Shown here piece after piece: positions 9,901 to 23,329 of a stretch of DNA of 64,000 bases. Source of the stretch: Dipteris shenzhenensis. Lineage: Eukaryota > Polypodiophyta > Polypodiopsida > Gleicheniales. The position numbers and the translations under genes were made by a program. The notes beneath the pieces are model-generated. The model did not search any database and was not told where the DNA came from. It was given only the letters and a program-made list of their open reading frames with translations. Within the stretch, counting starts at the first letter, position 1. Each line of letters begins with the position of its first letter. The stretch lies in assembly GCA_047967505.1 (NCBI GenBank), contig CM106541.1; one strand, given 5' to 3'.

Positions 9901-12900
9901 CCCGCTACCAATCTCCTCTCCTCCTTCCTATTGGATGTCTTCTTGCACCCTTAGCCATCCTTAGCCATTCCACCGTTTGTGGGCCGCTCTGTCCTTGATG
10001 GCTTCCGCAACACTCCAGCCTGTCCTGGGTCAGTGAATCCCATGCTCCATGTGTTCTCCTACGCTCATGACACTAGTTGGTTGAGAGGGTTGGTGCACCA
10101 CCTATGCCCCTTAACTGTTGGACTGCTTCCCATGTGCACCAACAGGTGTATCCCGTGTACCATTGCGCCAGTACTTCCCTCTGATTGACTTTGACCATGG
10201 TGAGTCGAGGTTGAGGTTTGGCACTCTTCAGTCATGTATTGCTTCCGTCATATCCAAGTCATGTCCAGGTCAAGTCATGTCCAAGTCATGTCCATGTCAA
10301 GTCATGTCCAAGTCTGTTCCATGTCATGTCCAAGTCATGTCCATGTCAAGTCATGTCCAAGTCTGTTCCATGTCACCAAGATGTGAACATATGTGAACAC
10401 GCTGCGACTAGGTATGACCAAGGTCTAACAACTTGGCATGTTGCTGAGGTGACCATGACGTGACCCAGGTGTGACTCTTGGTGGGTCGCCATAAACTTTG
10501 AGTACAACACCACTCCAGCTAGATGCAGCCTTTCAGACCATCACATATCTACACCGGGTTAGATCATATGGGGACTGCACATCAAGGACACAGAGGTTGC
10601 CATGGTTGGCTCTTGATTCCTCCGTGAGATTGGCAACATAGGGAGACGAGTGACGCTGGTATGCACGGACTCACAGATGGTTTGTGAGACTAGGGTTTCA
10701 CATCGATAGGATACCTCCTTTTCAGTACAGTTTAGATGCCCCTCCAGTACTCCCACCCACCATCCTGATCGGGCCACACACCAACCAGGTCATTCGAGAG
10801 AATCTCTTGTAGCTACAAACCTTCAGGACCTGGTTGGAGCCGAGGGAGCTCCCAGTGAAGCTGAGTTTCTACAGAGATTACTGTCTTCGTATTTCGGAGG
10901 AAAGATTCATCACACCACCGGGGTACACTGAGCTTCATATGCCGCACTCACTATGGATCTCCATCGGACAGTTTCGGGTATCATCACACCGCCTCCGCAT
11001 AGAGAGCGGCAGAGCAGAGGGGATCCCCAAGGAGCATCGCATATGCATATTGTGCGACTGTCAGGAGGTTGAGTTGAAGGAGCATTTTATTTTCAGGTGC
11101 CCACTCTACTACGAGATCCGAGGTCGCTACCACTATCTCTTCAGAGACGGCTCCGGGCTCCTTTCCAGATTCCTCGCCTACCCAGATCAGAGATGTCTTG
11201 CGGCATTCATTCACGAGGGGGTCCGACACAGAGAGTACTTACTCGGGCGACGGGGCTTGGCCACATCATCAAACACTTCTCAGAGCAGGATCACAAAGTT
11301 CTTCCCATCAAGTGACATTGATCATCCAGTGTCTAGCCGCAAACGTGACAGAGACCCTGACCCGACGACCGCAACACGACACACGAGACATCGAGGGGAC
11401 ACACAGATCACTCTGGGGGACCTCCCGTCATTGTTTAGACCCAAGGATACGCCCCACGGGAGTCACGGTAGCTCTGGTCTTACGTCGAGCCTCCTCCAGG
11501 AGACCGAGACGCACGGGACCCCTTGATGGACGCCAACATCCCATCACCAACTATGCACAAGCTGGGGCGACATGACATACGGAGGATTCCGCTCCGCTCG
11601 AGTCTTTTTTCTTTTCATTGTCATACCCAGATGTATTTGATTATGTATGATCAGACTTAGGATTCAGCACGGGTGATGATGCTCGTTTCAGTAGCTCCAC
11701 CCTTACTGTGATTTGTATCAGGTTTTCTTTCAGTCTCATAGACCCATCGGTCTTCCGAAGACTCTAATAAAATTTATTTCTTTCTTTTCTCTCGGGGACC
11801 CTCTACTGTGGCGCCTTCCAGCACCTCCCACCCCGATTTGGTGCACCGCGAGGGCTCCCCTCCTGCCTACAAGCATGACACATGGCTGTGTAAGCCCCGC
11901 CTCCACCACCCAGGGGGTTCTTTACCCCCACCTATTTTTGCGAGCTGCGCCAACCATCAGCCTCCTCGTGGGGTTCCTATAGCCCCCTACCTCTGCTCAT
12001 GTGGGCTGTGCCCTGCCCCCTGAAGGCCTATCCCATACATAGCCCTCTACTTGGGCTCACATTGCCCAAGCAATCTACTCTTAAGAACCTCTGCACCTGC
12101 AAACAGCAAGAAGGGAAGGAGATTAGCTACGAACGTTGGGAGCATTGCAAATCTAAAAAATGTTACAACCATGCTCTCAGATTTTGCAGCTTTTGCAGAG
12201 TTCTTTCATACATAGCAGCAAATACAATCTTGGGGTTCAAAATTTGAAGATGGACAGCTCACCTGACAAGAAGACAAGAGGGGAGAAACAGCAGAAATAT
12301 AGTGACACTGGGGCAAAATTGCAAACACACAGAAAATTGATGATGCAAATGCCAAAGCTTGCATATCTGCAGCTAAAGACATTCTTAAAATGCAGGATGC
12401 AAAAATTGAAGATGCAAAAATTGAATCACAACAGAAGATTATTGGGGAAACAAGGTAGAAGAGACTATGCTTAGCTTAAAGAATCATATGCAGAGGGATT
12501 TGAACAAGCAGAAGGAGGAGATACAAACAGGATGGAAAGCTCAGTTGAAACAATTGCAAGCAGATACGACTCACATAATTGAAGAAGAAACCAGCTACCA
12601 TGCCTCACTCATTGAGGAATTAGAGGGACAAATTGTCATCCTCGAAGCAGAGAATGAAGCCTTGAAAGCATGCGCACAGCAAGAAAGGGGATTTCAGACA
12701 CCCTTGAATGAGTAGCTGAATATCATCAAAGAGCAGGTTAAATCCCTCCAGGCACAAGAGGGCAACGAGCTTTGGGACAGGCTGGTTTTAGGAGACATGC
12801 GTACCAAGATGAGCCAGTAGAGATAGTGCAATCTTACACATATTTGGGACAGTGTTCACCGGATCAGTTTTCACGATGTCCCATGCAACTACAGCACGAC

Positions 12901-14298
12901 TCACATGACGGCGGGGTGCTCTGGCCTGACTAGAAAGGCAGTCCTTCCAGGCACACTTCCATGACCGTCCAACGAAGGGTTGCTTTTGACACCCTGGTGA
13001 GACCGACTGCCATGTATGCAGCACCTTTCTATGGAGTGACATTTCAGTGACAAAGTGGAAGAGATTTGAGAGCCTACAGGTGACTATGGAATCTATGATG
13101 ATTCCGAGTAAGCTATACAAGCAAAGTTTGCCATGATCCCTCTTCAGGTTGATTTCATTTTTCAGACAATGACATTCCTCCACAAAGTTTGGGCCTTACC
13201 CAATGGAGATTACCGAGGCTAGCATTGGAGTCTTCCGGGCGACTGGCAGAGAGCAGTGTTGATACTGGTACGCACAGGTATCCACATGGTTTGGTCGCCA
13301 CGGCATTCAGATGGACACACTTCCCCCCTTTCAGTACAACATGGATGCACCATCCGAGATGATCGACGAGATGAGTCAACCGTATCATACGGTTGGACCT
13401 CCTCCAGCTTCATACGTCTTGGGCTTGGGGGGGAGACCTGGCCTTCCCCACCAAGATCCACTTCTACCATGACCACTTCCTGAGGGTCTCGACGCATGGT
13501 CTCGTCAACAGACCTCAATATCTGGAGGATAGGAGAGTCTCATGCACCGAGGATTGCCATCAAACAATTGTAAGTCTCGTCACATCAGCTGAGGATTGAG
13601 GCAGGGAGCGCTGCAGGCATAACCAGAGAGCAGAGGATTTGCAAACTATGCCCAATGGAGAAGGTCGAGACAAAGGAGCACTTTCTATGTGTCTGCCCAA
13701 TCTACTATGAGATCCGAGGCTTTCAGGAGGGGTATGGATTTGGTCTACTTACATGGCTGATCCATTTTCCCGACCATGATTGATGCGACAACACAGAGAT
13801 ATACTGATGCGACAGACCAGAAAGCAGCAAGAGGCAATGCCACAGGTCACCGATATCGACGAGCGCAGACACGTATTACAGACTCCTATGCATTTGAGTC
13901 AGCTCCCGGGGAGGCTGAGGGAGAGGAGCTTGATGAGATGAGAGCATCATGGATTAGCAGCGAGAGTCACCGTCACGATGCTGCTAGATGAGAGGCGCAC
14001 ACTCCACATGCGGCACGGAGAGTGACCAGAGCACGCCCGATCAAGGTCCGTTCTATTTCAGCCCTCCTCCAAGGAGACCGCCAGAGACGCGAGACGTCAC
14101 TCTTGACGCTGAAGCGTTAGCTCTGAGCACCTAATACTATTTTGCTATTTTGCTATTTTGCTCACTAGTTTAGCACTTTAGCTTTCAGAAAGGGCCTTAG
14201 TGAGCCCTTTTCTTCAGCCCATAGCGGCTTGTATGAGTTACTTTTGGTTTTGTACTTTGTCTCATAGGCCCACGACGCCTCCTACAAACGTTAATGCA

Positions 14299-14329
<31 letters not shown>

Positions 14330-14413
14330 TTACCATCAAGAGTCTAAAATTTAGCAATACCAATAATATAACCTGGTAAAAGCCTGGAAGTGGCATGATC
14401 AGCATAATCTACA

Positions 14414-14444
<31 letters not shown>

Positions 14445-17400
14445 AATTACCATCAAGAGTCTAAAATTTAGCAATACCAATAATATAACCTGGTAAAAGC
14501 CTGGAAGCGGCATGATCAGCATAATCTATATATGATTTGCGAGCCACAATCAACTAAATCACAGTTGGATATCAAAGCCTTTCCTTAGAGGGTAATGAGC
14601 TCCAAATCACTATTAGGTTTTCCACTACATATCAACATAGGTACATGGACATACACGCTACTCAACACATCCACTTGAACAAAAACTGTAGTCCACACAA
14701 AGCAATATTTTTAAGAGCCAAACAGAAATCAAAAGCATATGCACATGAGGAGAAACAAGTACAAATTTCCTTGCCATAATCTTTTCAAGTTCCAATGTAG
14801 ATGGAATGACTATCATGTGATCCTGAGAAAAGAACACTCCAAGACCAAGTTGAAGAACTCAAGGGATAAATTTTGGACGAGACAACCAATGAGGTTCTGT
14901 TGGAAGTCAAAATGCTCTACCAAATGCATCAGAAGCTTTCAGTTCATTTCTTTTATTGCAATATCTTCAACATGCAATGCAGAAAGCAAGCAATGAGATC
15001 ACATACAACAAAATTGCTTACCGCTGCTCTCAAACCAGCAGCTGTCGTACCAGCACCTCCATGATGAACCTGTTTTACAGGACAAGTGTCAATATGGTTC
15101 CAAGGCTTCACAGATTCGTTTTCTCCTAGATGAGTCAAACTCCCTCCCCACACACCCCCCCCCCCCAAAAAAAAAAACAACAACAACAACAGAATCATGC
15201 CAATGGTTGACACAAGAACTGACCAATGATTGAATACCTTTACAAAGATCAAAGCATTTTACTCTACATGCATACCTTTACATAGATCGCTACTACAAGA
15301 AGGCACTAGGTGAACTTTATGCATAGCTAACAAATATCAACATTCCACATATGAAGATTTAGTTTGCTGTTAGCGAGCACAGACCAAGTTTTGGGTTTGT
15401 ACTCATTTGCTCATTGTGCCATTTGAGTGCAAATTGTGCCAAGAGATAGCCCACCAAAAACCGGTGGTAAGAACTACAGCTAGATCGAAATGCCTATCCA
15501 AGTCAAACAAACCAATTCTATGAAATCATATCCTGTCAAGGCCCAATCAAACATTCTCCGTGTGTCCAATAGTCTAAATAAGAAAAAGATCGCTTCTCTA
15601 TTCTTGTAGGTGCCTCCGTCAATAGTGTACCCTATGTGACCTACAGGAGATTGAGTCACAAAAGCACTTTGATTCCAGATGCCCTTATACTACGAGATCC
15701 AAGGTCAGCACAACTATTTTTTCAACAATGGATTCAGACCCCTCTCTAGCTTCTTGGTTCACCCGGATCAGAGACGTTTGATGACCTTCGTTCATTAGGC
15801 CATACGACACAGACTAGTTGCTCAGCGTACATAGACGAGATCAGCGTATCCACCCAAAGCATGCTCAATCAGTTTTTGCAATCAGATAGCACGAACAAGA
15901 AGTCCCCCAAGAGACAACATAGCCAATGACCTGAGCAAGAGACACGGCAGAACCGTTAGCGTGTTGATGCACATATTAGGCTTGGGGATCTTACTTGCAT
16001 GTTCGTCAAACTACGGGCATAGCCAAGGGGGGTGACAATGGCACTCATTCAACGGAGAGCCATGGCTAGGAGACCACATCAGACCTTGCAAACTGAACAA
16101 CGTCAGCACTCTGTCATGGGTTACATTCCGCTGCAGCACAAACAATGACTAGAGCCTCTCTCTGTCAAGAACCTCTTCTCCATTCTCAATCACCCGGTGG
16201 ACTTAGTTTCTCAAAGAGCGATACCACCACAGTTTCCATCCTCTCCTTAGGCTCCGATACTTTGTTTACTAATGTTTTCGTGTTGGTGTTTGTGTTTGTG
16301 TTTGTCTTGGGTACAGATGCCCACTCAGAGGCTCAACCTATTCAACTCGTTGTATCTAGTATTTCATATCTCTAAGACCGTTAGGTCTTTCAAAGACTTT
16401 AATAAACTTTCTTCTTTCTTTCTTTCTTTCTTTCAAGTCTTCTAGCATCAATAAAAAATCATATGTTGTTCTTTTTCCTTATTCAACTTTCACCGTGTCA
16501 AATAAGAACGAAATAATCCAGCATCTTTTTTTTAAACATTAGGCATGGGTGCATGCACCTAAGCCATCCATGTATACTTCAAAAATCATAATGCTACTTG
16601 AAACTCTATTTGGACACAAAATGTCATCTAAGACATGAACTCAACATGCAAAAAATGACAGCTCAAAAGATTTTCAGTTCAGCTTAGAGTACCTAGTTTA
16701 GGCCATCTTGAGCTTGCATGTACTCCATCCAAACAATTTGGTTGTTGATGTCTTAACTGGCATTTGAGGCAAAGGCCGATTTCAGCCATGGAAAACTTAA
16801 CACAAAATGGACACATAAAAGCTTTGCATTCACCTCAAAGTGCCTCATGTGGGCTATTTAAGCCTACACACAAACCGTCTCATAGCTTCATTGTTAGAAA
16901 TCTGCTCTGGTTGTTGTACTTGTAATGTCATTCTTGGACCAACCAGTGGTCACTTTTGAAATTTAACATCAATTAAACTCAGCTTCCTCCTGCCTAATCT
17001 CACTAAATAGCTTTAACAAGGAATATCTGGGGCATCCTGGCCGAAAGGGTCTCTCCAATACCACTCTCCTAGGTCCCACTGAAGCCTCTTCAAGGATCTC
17101 CTCTCCCAAACCCGAAACCTCTGATACTGAGCTACTATTCTAACTCTCTGAGGCATACATCCTCCAAAGTCCTCCATCCTGACCTCCTCTCTCTATATCC
17201 TACCGCTTTCCCACTCAAAGTGCTCTGCCTAGCACAAGAATGCCTCAATCCTGTATGGTAGGTGTCCAAGGCTCCACAATGCAAATGCAGTACTCCTCCC
17301 TGCCATGCACCCTCGCCTACCTGGGAGCCCAGAAGGTCCTACTCTGGACCCATCAGGGGAAACACCCACCTCTTTGCCTATCAACCGTGACTTTGCTTTG

Positions 17401-20400
17401 ATACTATGTTGGATATCATGGTATCCTATCTTGGGAGCCGAGAAGGTCCTACTCTATACACATCAAGGGAGACACCCACCTCTTTGCCGACTTTGCTTTG
17501 ATAGCATGTTGGATATCATGTCTCTGATACGATGTTGTATCTACCTGGCTCTGATACTATGTCAGAGAATATCAACAAGCTCTGAAATCATGGCAGACAT
17601 TACTGTGAATAGGCTTGCTTGAAATGTCATGCCCAAACCATAATAGACAGCAGATAATAAATCGACCACAAGATCACAATTGAAATCTAGAACGTACTCA
17701 ATATGTGTGTGTGTGCGCACACCCACACACACACACACACCCACACACATATATATATCAATCCCACGTTCAGATCTGAAGTAGACAGTGGGCTGTAGCA
17801 ATCAATAGATGAATAATAAATAGACAGTGGGATGTAGCAACCAATAGATAAATAGAAATACCCACTGGAAGGAACAAAAAAATCGATACACAAGTGCTCT
17901 CAAATGTAGAAACAAGATGTCAATGCATCTGAGATTAGATAAAACAGGATGAGGATCTAGGCTGTGTATCTGTCTCAGGGAGCTTGTTGCTACACCTGAT
18001 CTGTCATAAGTGATCTATGCTTCATCTAGCCTAACTGAAGTCCCAGCAGCCCTCTGCTTTAGTCTGTAGGGTATAACCGTGGACTTCGTGACACAGCTTA
18101 GCACTGTGATGCTGCAAGCACAGTACCCCAAATGGGATGCCTGCTTGCTGGCTCTCATTACAACAGAATTGAAAAGCAATCAAAAAGATAAGAAGACAGG
18201 ACATTACAACAACAAAACATGAGGGAACAACAGCAAACAAAACAAAACTTGTGCTCTCATGAGAGAACTCTCAATAAGCTCAGGGTCTGCCTAAGCTCCT
18301 GGAATCTCAGACAGAATCATGTCTTGGGCTAAGTATCAAGGCCAATAGGCCGTCAATGAACATAGGTTAACCCTTCTGGAAGTGGAGCTGCCTCAAACAT
18401 TACATATGCATACAGATTAGCTTTCCCTTCATGTGATGTGTCTCTTAACCAATTCTTTCTGGCAATTTTAGCACACTCTGGATACTCTCTTGGCCCCATG
18501 CAATACAATAAAGCTCTCAATATGTAGCAAATACCAACTCATAGAAGTTATCAGACCGACTTATATCAAACTTCTCTGAGAACAAGTATCATACCACAGC
18601 AGCACATTGTGGAAACAACCAGTCATGAGGGCAATTCTCCAAAAGATATATCCAATCAGGGAGATCCTTCACTGCAATAATAAAGAAAACAAAACATCCA
18701 ATCACTAAAAAATTTGGCATCCGAAAGATCCCTAAAAGTTATCATTTGCTACTAAAGAAGAAACACAAATTTGACCACCATCTCAAGCAATTGTTCCATG
18801 AGGAGTAAATAAACTCATTATTTGGCATAATAACAGAAAAAAATGTGAGCCCTAACTATGAACGTGAAATTTTTTAAGAAGTTTATTCATCATATCAGAG
18901 TTAAACCCGCTACCAAAAATTTAAAAGTCACATGCACATAACCCTTGTAAAAACTTACATGTTAAGATCAAACTATAAAAATATATCCCATATGACCAAG
19001 GAGGAGATTTATTTAAAGATTCGTTGGTTGCAGCTAACAGAAACACACTCCAGATCTTTATTTTACTGATGCTTTGCCTGTCATAACAGTGGAACTTTTG
19101 AGGAAACATCCGATTTGAGAAACAGAAAATATAACTACAATAAGTGTAGATCTGTATATGTATGCATGGGGATGTATGTATTTCTTGTAAGCATGTTATG
19201 TATGTATGTATAAAAAGTGTTCTGTCGTGATAATAACTAGTATCCTCTTTTGTAGAGGGCGTCCAGATGTGTCTGGACGCACCCCAGAGTCCAAACTTCC
19301 TATGAGACTCATGATTTGAAGGTCAACCTTGGGAAAACCATCTTCAACACATCCCGGGCAGCAGCAGTCTGAGAGCAATCCATCTTCGACAAGGCACCAC
19401 TAGAGATTGTCTCGTGCTATACCTACCTGGAAGTCCTCTTCTGAGGCCCGATCTTCAAGCTGGACTAGCTATGCAGGCCAGGTTGAGAAGAGGGTATGCT
19501 GCACTCACAAGACTTCAGCAACAACTGTTTCCAGACACACTGTCAAGATCCTAGGACTAAGTTCTGTTCTTTTCAAATGGTAGCCCCTTTAGAGGCCCAG
19601 ATTTATTAGAGGCATACTAGTCCAAGATGCACATGGATGATCTACAGTAAAGCATGGGTCCCACACCAAATCCTCCCAACAGCATTTGGAGCTACTCCCC
19701 TTCAACTTGATGCAGCCTTTCAGGTCATCATGTACCTTCGTAGAGTCAAAGACTTTGGCTCCACGGCATCAAGACAGAACATGCGACCTTGGTTGGCCCT
19801 ATCCTCGTCTGTGGCACTAGGACTTGATATGCTTGGACATGCAAATGGTTTGTAGACCTTGACTTCACAGGATAGATTGCCACCTTTTCAGTACAGCTCC
19901 AAGGCCCCATCAGTCCTGCTCACCTATCATGAGGCAAACTAGGTCATCAAGAGCGCAAAAGATTTGGATGGGTTCCAGCACGTAGAGGATGCAACATGAC
20001 TTCACTTGGGGGATGGCTGCATGGCTGACAAAGGGAGGTCCTGCATTCTCTATTGATCAAACTTCTCCAACCTATAGGATCTAGGGCCATCTGGTATTTA
20101 CGATTGAGGTACAAGATTCAACGCCGCCTTCTCGTCCGCGCCCATTGCGCCAGAGGATAGTGTTTGGGAGACTGTGTCCAACATCACTACCTAAGGTCAT
20201 GCATTCTCCATTGATCAAACTTCTCCAGCCTACACGATCTAGGCCCATCGGGTATTTAGGATTGGGGTACAAGATTCAACGCCGCTTTCTCGTCCGCACA
20301 CATTGTGCGAGATGATAGTGTTTGGGAGACCGTGTCCAACATCACTACCTAGAACATATGGGTTGCCTGCTACAGTTTTGTGATGGGAGGCCATCAGGTT

Positions 20401-23297
20401 CCCCCAGCAACCACCCTTGTTGCCATCACGTAGGATATCATTCACATTGCACACCATCTGGGAGCATTTGTGCACATGATCCCCTTAAATCGTTAATCTC
20501 CTTTAGAATGTTCAACTAAAAAGAGAGTCAATTTGATTCTTCATTTTACTAATGGCGACTTGTTCTTATGTAGCTCATATGGAATACAAAAATAAAATAT
20601 GATATATCTACAAATATATCATATGCACTCGTACATGAATGATGATCTGTCACGAGCATCCGCAGCCCGTGGCCACGTCCGCATCCAGCTAGTTGCCACA
20701 TGGACTGGTTGGTGCCATGTCAGCCCAGTCGGTGGGCAGCAATGCGGTCGGCCATTCTAGTCGGTCTATTTTGAGGCCCAAGGGGGCCTATAAAAGGCAG
20801 TCCCTTGGCCTTCATTTCACGTCCACTCCTCAGGCCTTATAACTGCCATGTTGCAGGCTATGATGTAGATGCAGTAACAACAGTCCGAGGCTCTCTTCAC
20901 CCGCATGACCCGGGAAGATCGTGAGCAGGCCACTAGAGAGCGTGAAAGGCTAGCTCAGGAGGCAAAAGAAGAACGCGATCAAGAGGCTTGAGAAGCAAAA
21001 GAAGAACACGATCGGGAAGCTCGAGAAGCCAAAAGGGCAGCTCGAGAAGCAAAAGACGAACGCGATCAAGAAGCCAAGGAACTTCGGGACCGCGAGGCTC
21101 AGAAGGCCAAGGACCTCCGAGAACGTATTGCTCGGGAAGAGAAGGAAAACGGGCTCGACAGCTTCTCATTTCTCTACTTCGACCAGAGGGGGGAGAAAAG
21201 GAGAGACTTCCATCTCTAGCAAGCCTTCTTTTCCAGGGAAGCTCAACTTCACACGGTACGATGGTAAGCAGGAACCCTTAGTGTTGACTTCATGGCTCAA
21301 TCAATTCGAAAGTTATTTTTCAGTGATGCCTACGAAGGACGACGAGCGGTGCATCCTAGCATCCATGCACCTCACAAGCGAGGCGGTCACCTGGTGGCTC
21401 AAGTGGCAAAAGAACCACTATGATGCAGATGAGGAGACAACCTTTCTACAGCTAGACGGAATTCATGAAAGATCTTCAATCACGATTCCTACCACTGCAG
21501 TACATGGACAGGCTCCAGGGTCAATTCTACGAGCTATGCCAAGGAGATACCGAGCCTCGCCCTTTGATTTTCAGATAGCACGTGAGATTCAGAAGGGAGG
21601 AGAAGCATACATCGTCTATGTCAACGCGACCAATACGGAAGTTCCAATTAAGACCCCCGAGCAGGAAGCCTTGCTTCAGCAGTACCAGGACATTTTTCTC
21701 ACATCGAGCTTGCCTCCATCCTTACCACCCAACCGGCTAGAGGACCATCGTATTGAGCTTTTGCCTGGATCATCACCTCCCAACAAGCATCCTTACCGTC
21801 TCAGCAAGATGATGGAGGAGGAGCTTGAGCAGCAGTTAGAGGAGTTGTTACGCAGTGGCTTCATCCGCTCCGATCCTCTTCGTCAAGAAGAAGGACAACT
21901 CAGCTTGGATGAGTGTGGATTATGCGTGGATTATGCGCACTGCCTTTACATTCCTTGCCAAAATCTTGTGCTTAAAGCAATGTTTCCCAAAAATGAGAAA
22001 CATTTACTAACCTTCACATCATACCAGTATCAATGCATGTCCACTTGTTCCACCATAAGTCCTTCGAAGTGGAAGGGAAGAATGTGAGACTAGATTCGCC
22101 ACTTAAATTCCTTCCGCAAGCAAGCACGATGCTTGATGCTTCTCATCTTACCATAGGGATGCCTGGTAAGCCAAGTAAATTTGTAAATCAAACCTTGACC
22201 TTAACTTAATCTATCTCTTCAAAGAATGAATCCAAGCCTCTAAATCTTTGGCTTCTATCCAGCATTATACTTCCTAAAATTCAACAAATTATCATAAATT
22301 TCACAAAATCTTTAACTGCATAGTCTTCAATCTCAGTTTTGGTCCAAGAAGGAAAAATGATAAAAATGATGGCTCCACCAAGGTACAGGGCTCCCTTCCC
22401 TTATGGATGGGCTATTAATATTATTTTGTACAATTTTTTGATTCAAAAAGTCCAAAGCCTACATTCCAACTCGTGAAGTTACAGTAGTCCTGTACCAATC
22501 TGATTTATTTCCATTGGGTTTGTCACATGGTAGCCCATGTGGCTTTCCATATCGACCTCAACTCCAGACATGACTCGTATCAAAGCTGGCTTTCAATCAC
22601 ATGCAAAGATTATATGATTTTATGATTTTACCTAAAGCTTACAGCACTTTTGAAAACATTAATCATACTAGCGATTATTAAATAAATTAAAGCAAGTATG
22701 GACATGAAGATTAAACTTTACCTCGAACAAGGGAAGAACATACACCATCATCCACATAATATATAGGACAAAGGGCTCAAATGGTGCTTTTTTCCTGCTC
22801 TGCAGAGTGCCTTCAGAGACGTTTAGATGCACTACAATCCCTTTGTGAGTCACATGATTTGAAGGTCAACCTTGGAAAAAACCAAGGTTATGATCTTCAA
22901 TACCTCTTGAGCAGCCATGCATCAAGAGTTGTTCGCCTTTGATGGATTGCCGGTTAAGATTGTCTCATCTTATACATACCTCAGAGACCTCCTTTCTGGC
23001 CCTATTTTTAAGATGAGGCTAGCTATACAGGCTCGTCTCAACAAAGGATGTGCCTTTTTAGCGTGCCTTTTTAGCCAGGTTGAAGAGGCAGTGCTTCAAC
23101 TCACACTTTCAGGATCCCCGGACCAAGCCCTATTATTCAACTCCTTGGTCCGACCAACTAGGATTTATGGCAGCCCTTGCTGGGGACCGTATCTCTCCGA
23201 TGCAGAGTGGGCTCGAGTGGAATGTCTCCATGTGCTCATGTTGTCACGGATGATTTGCAGTAAGCCATCTGTTCCCCCTCAGTTAATAGACATCTGA

Positions 23298-23329
<32 letters not shown>

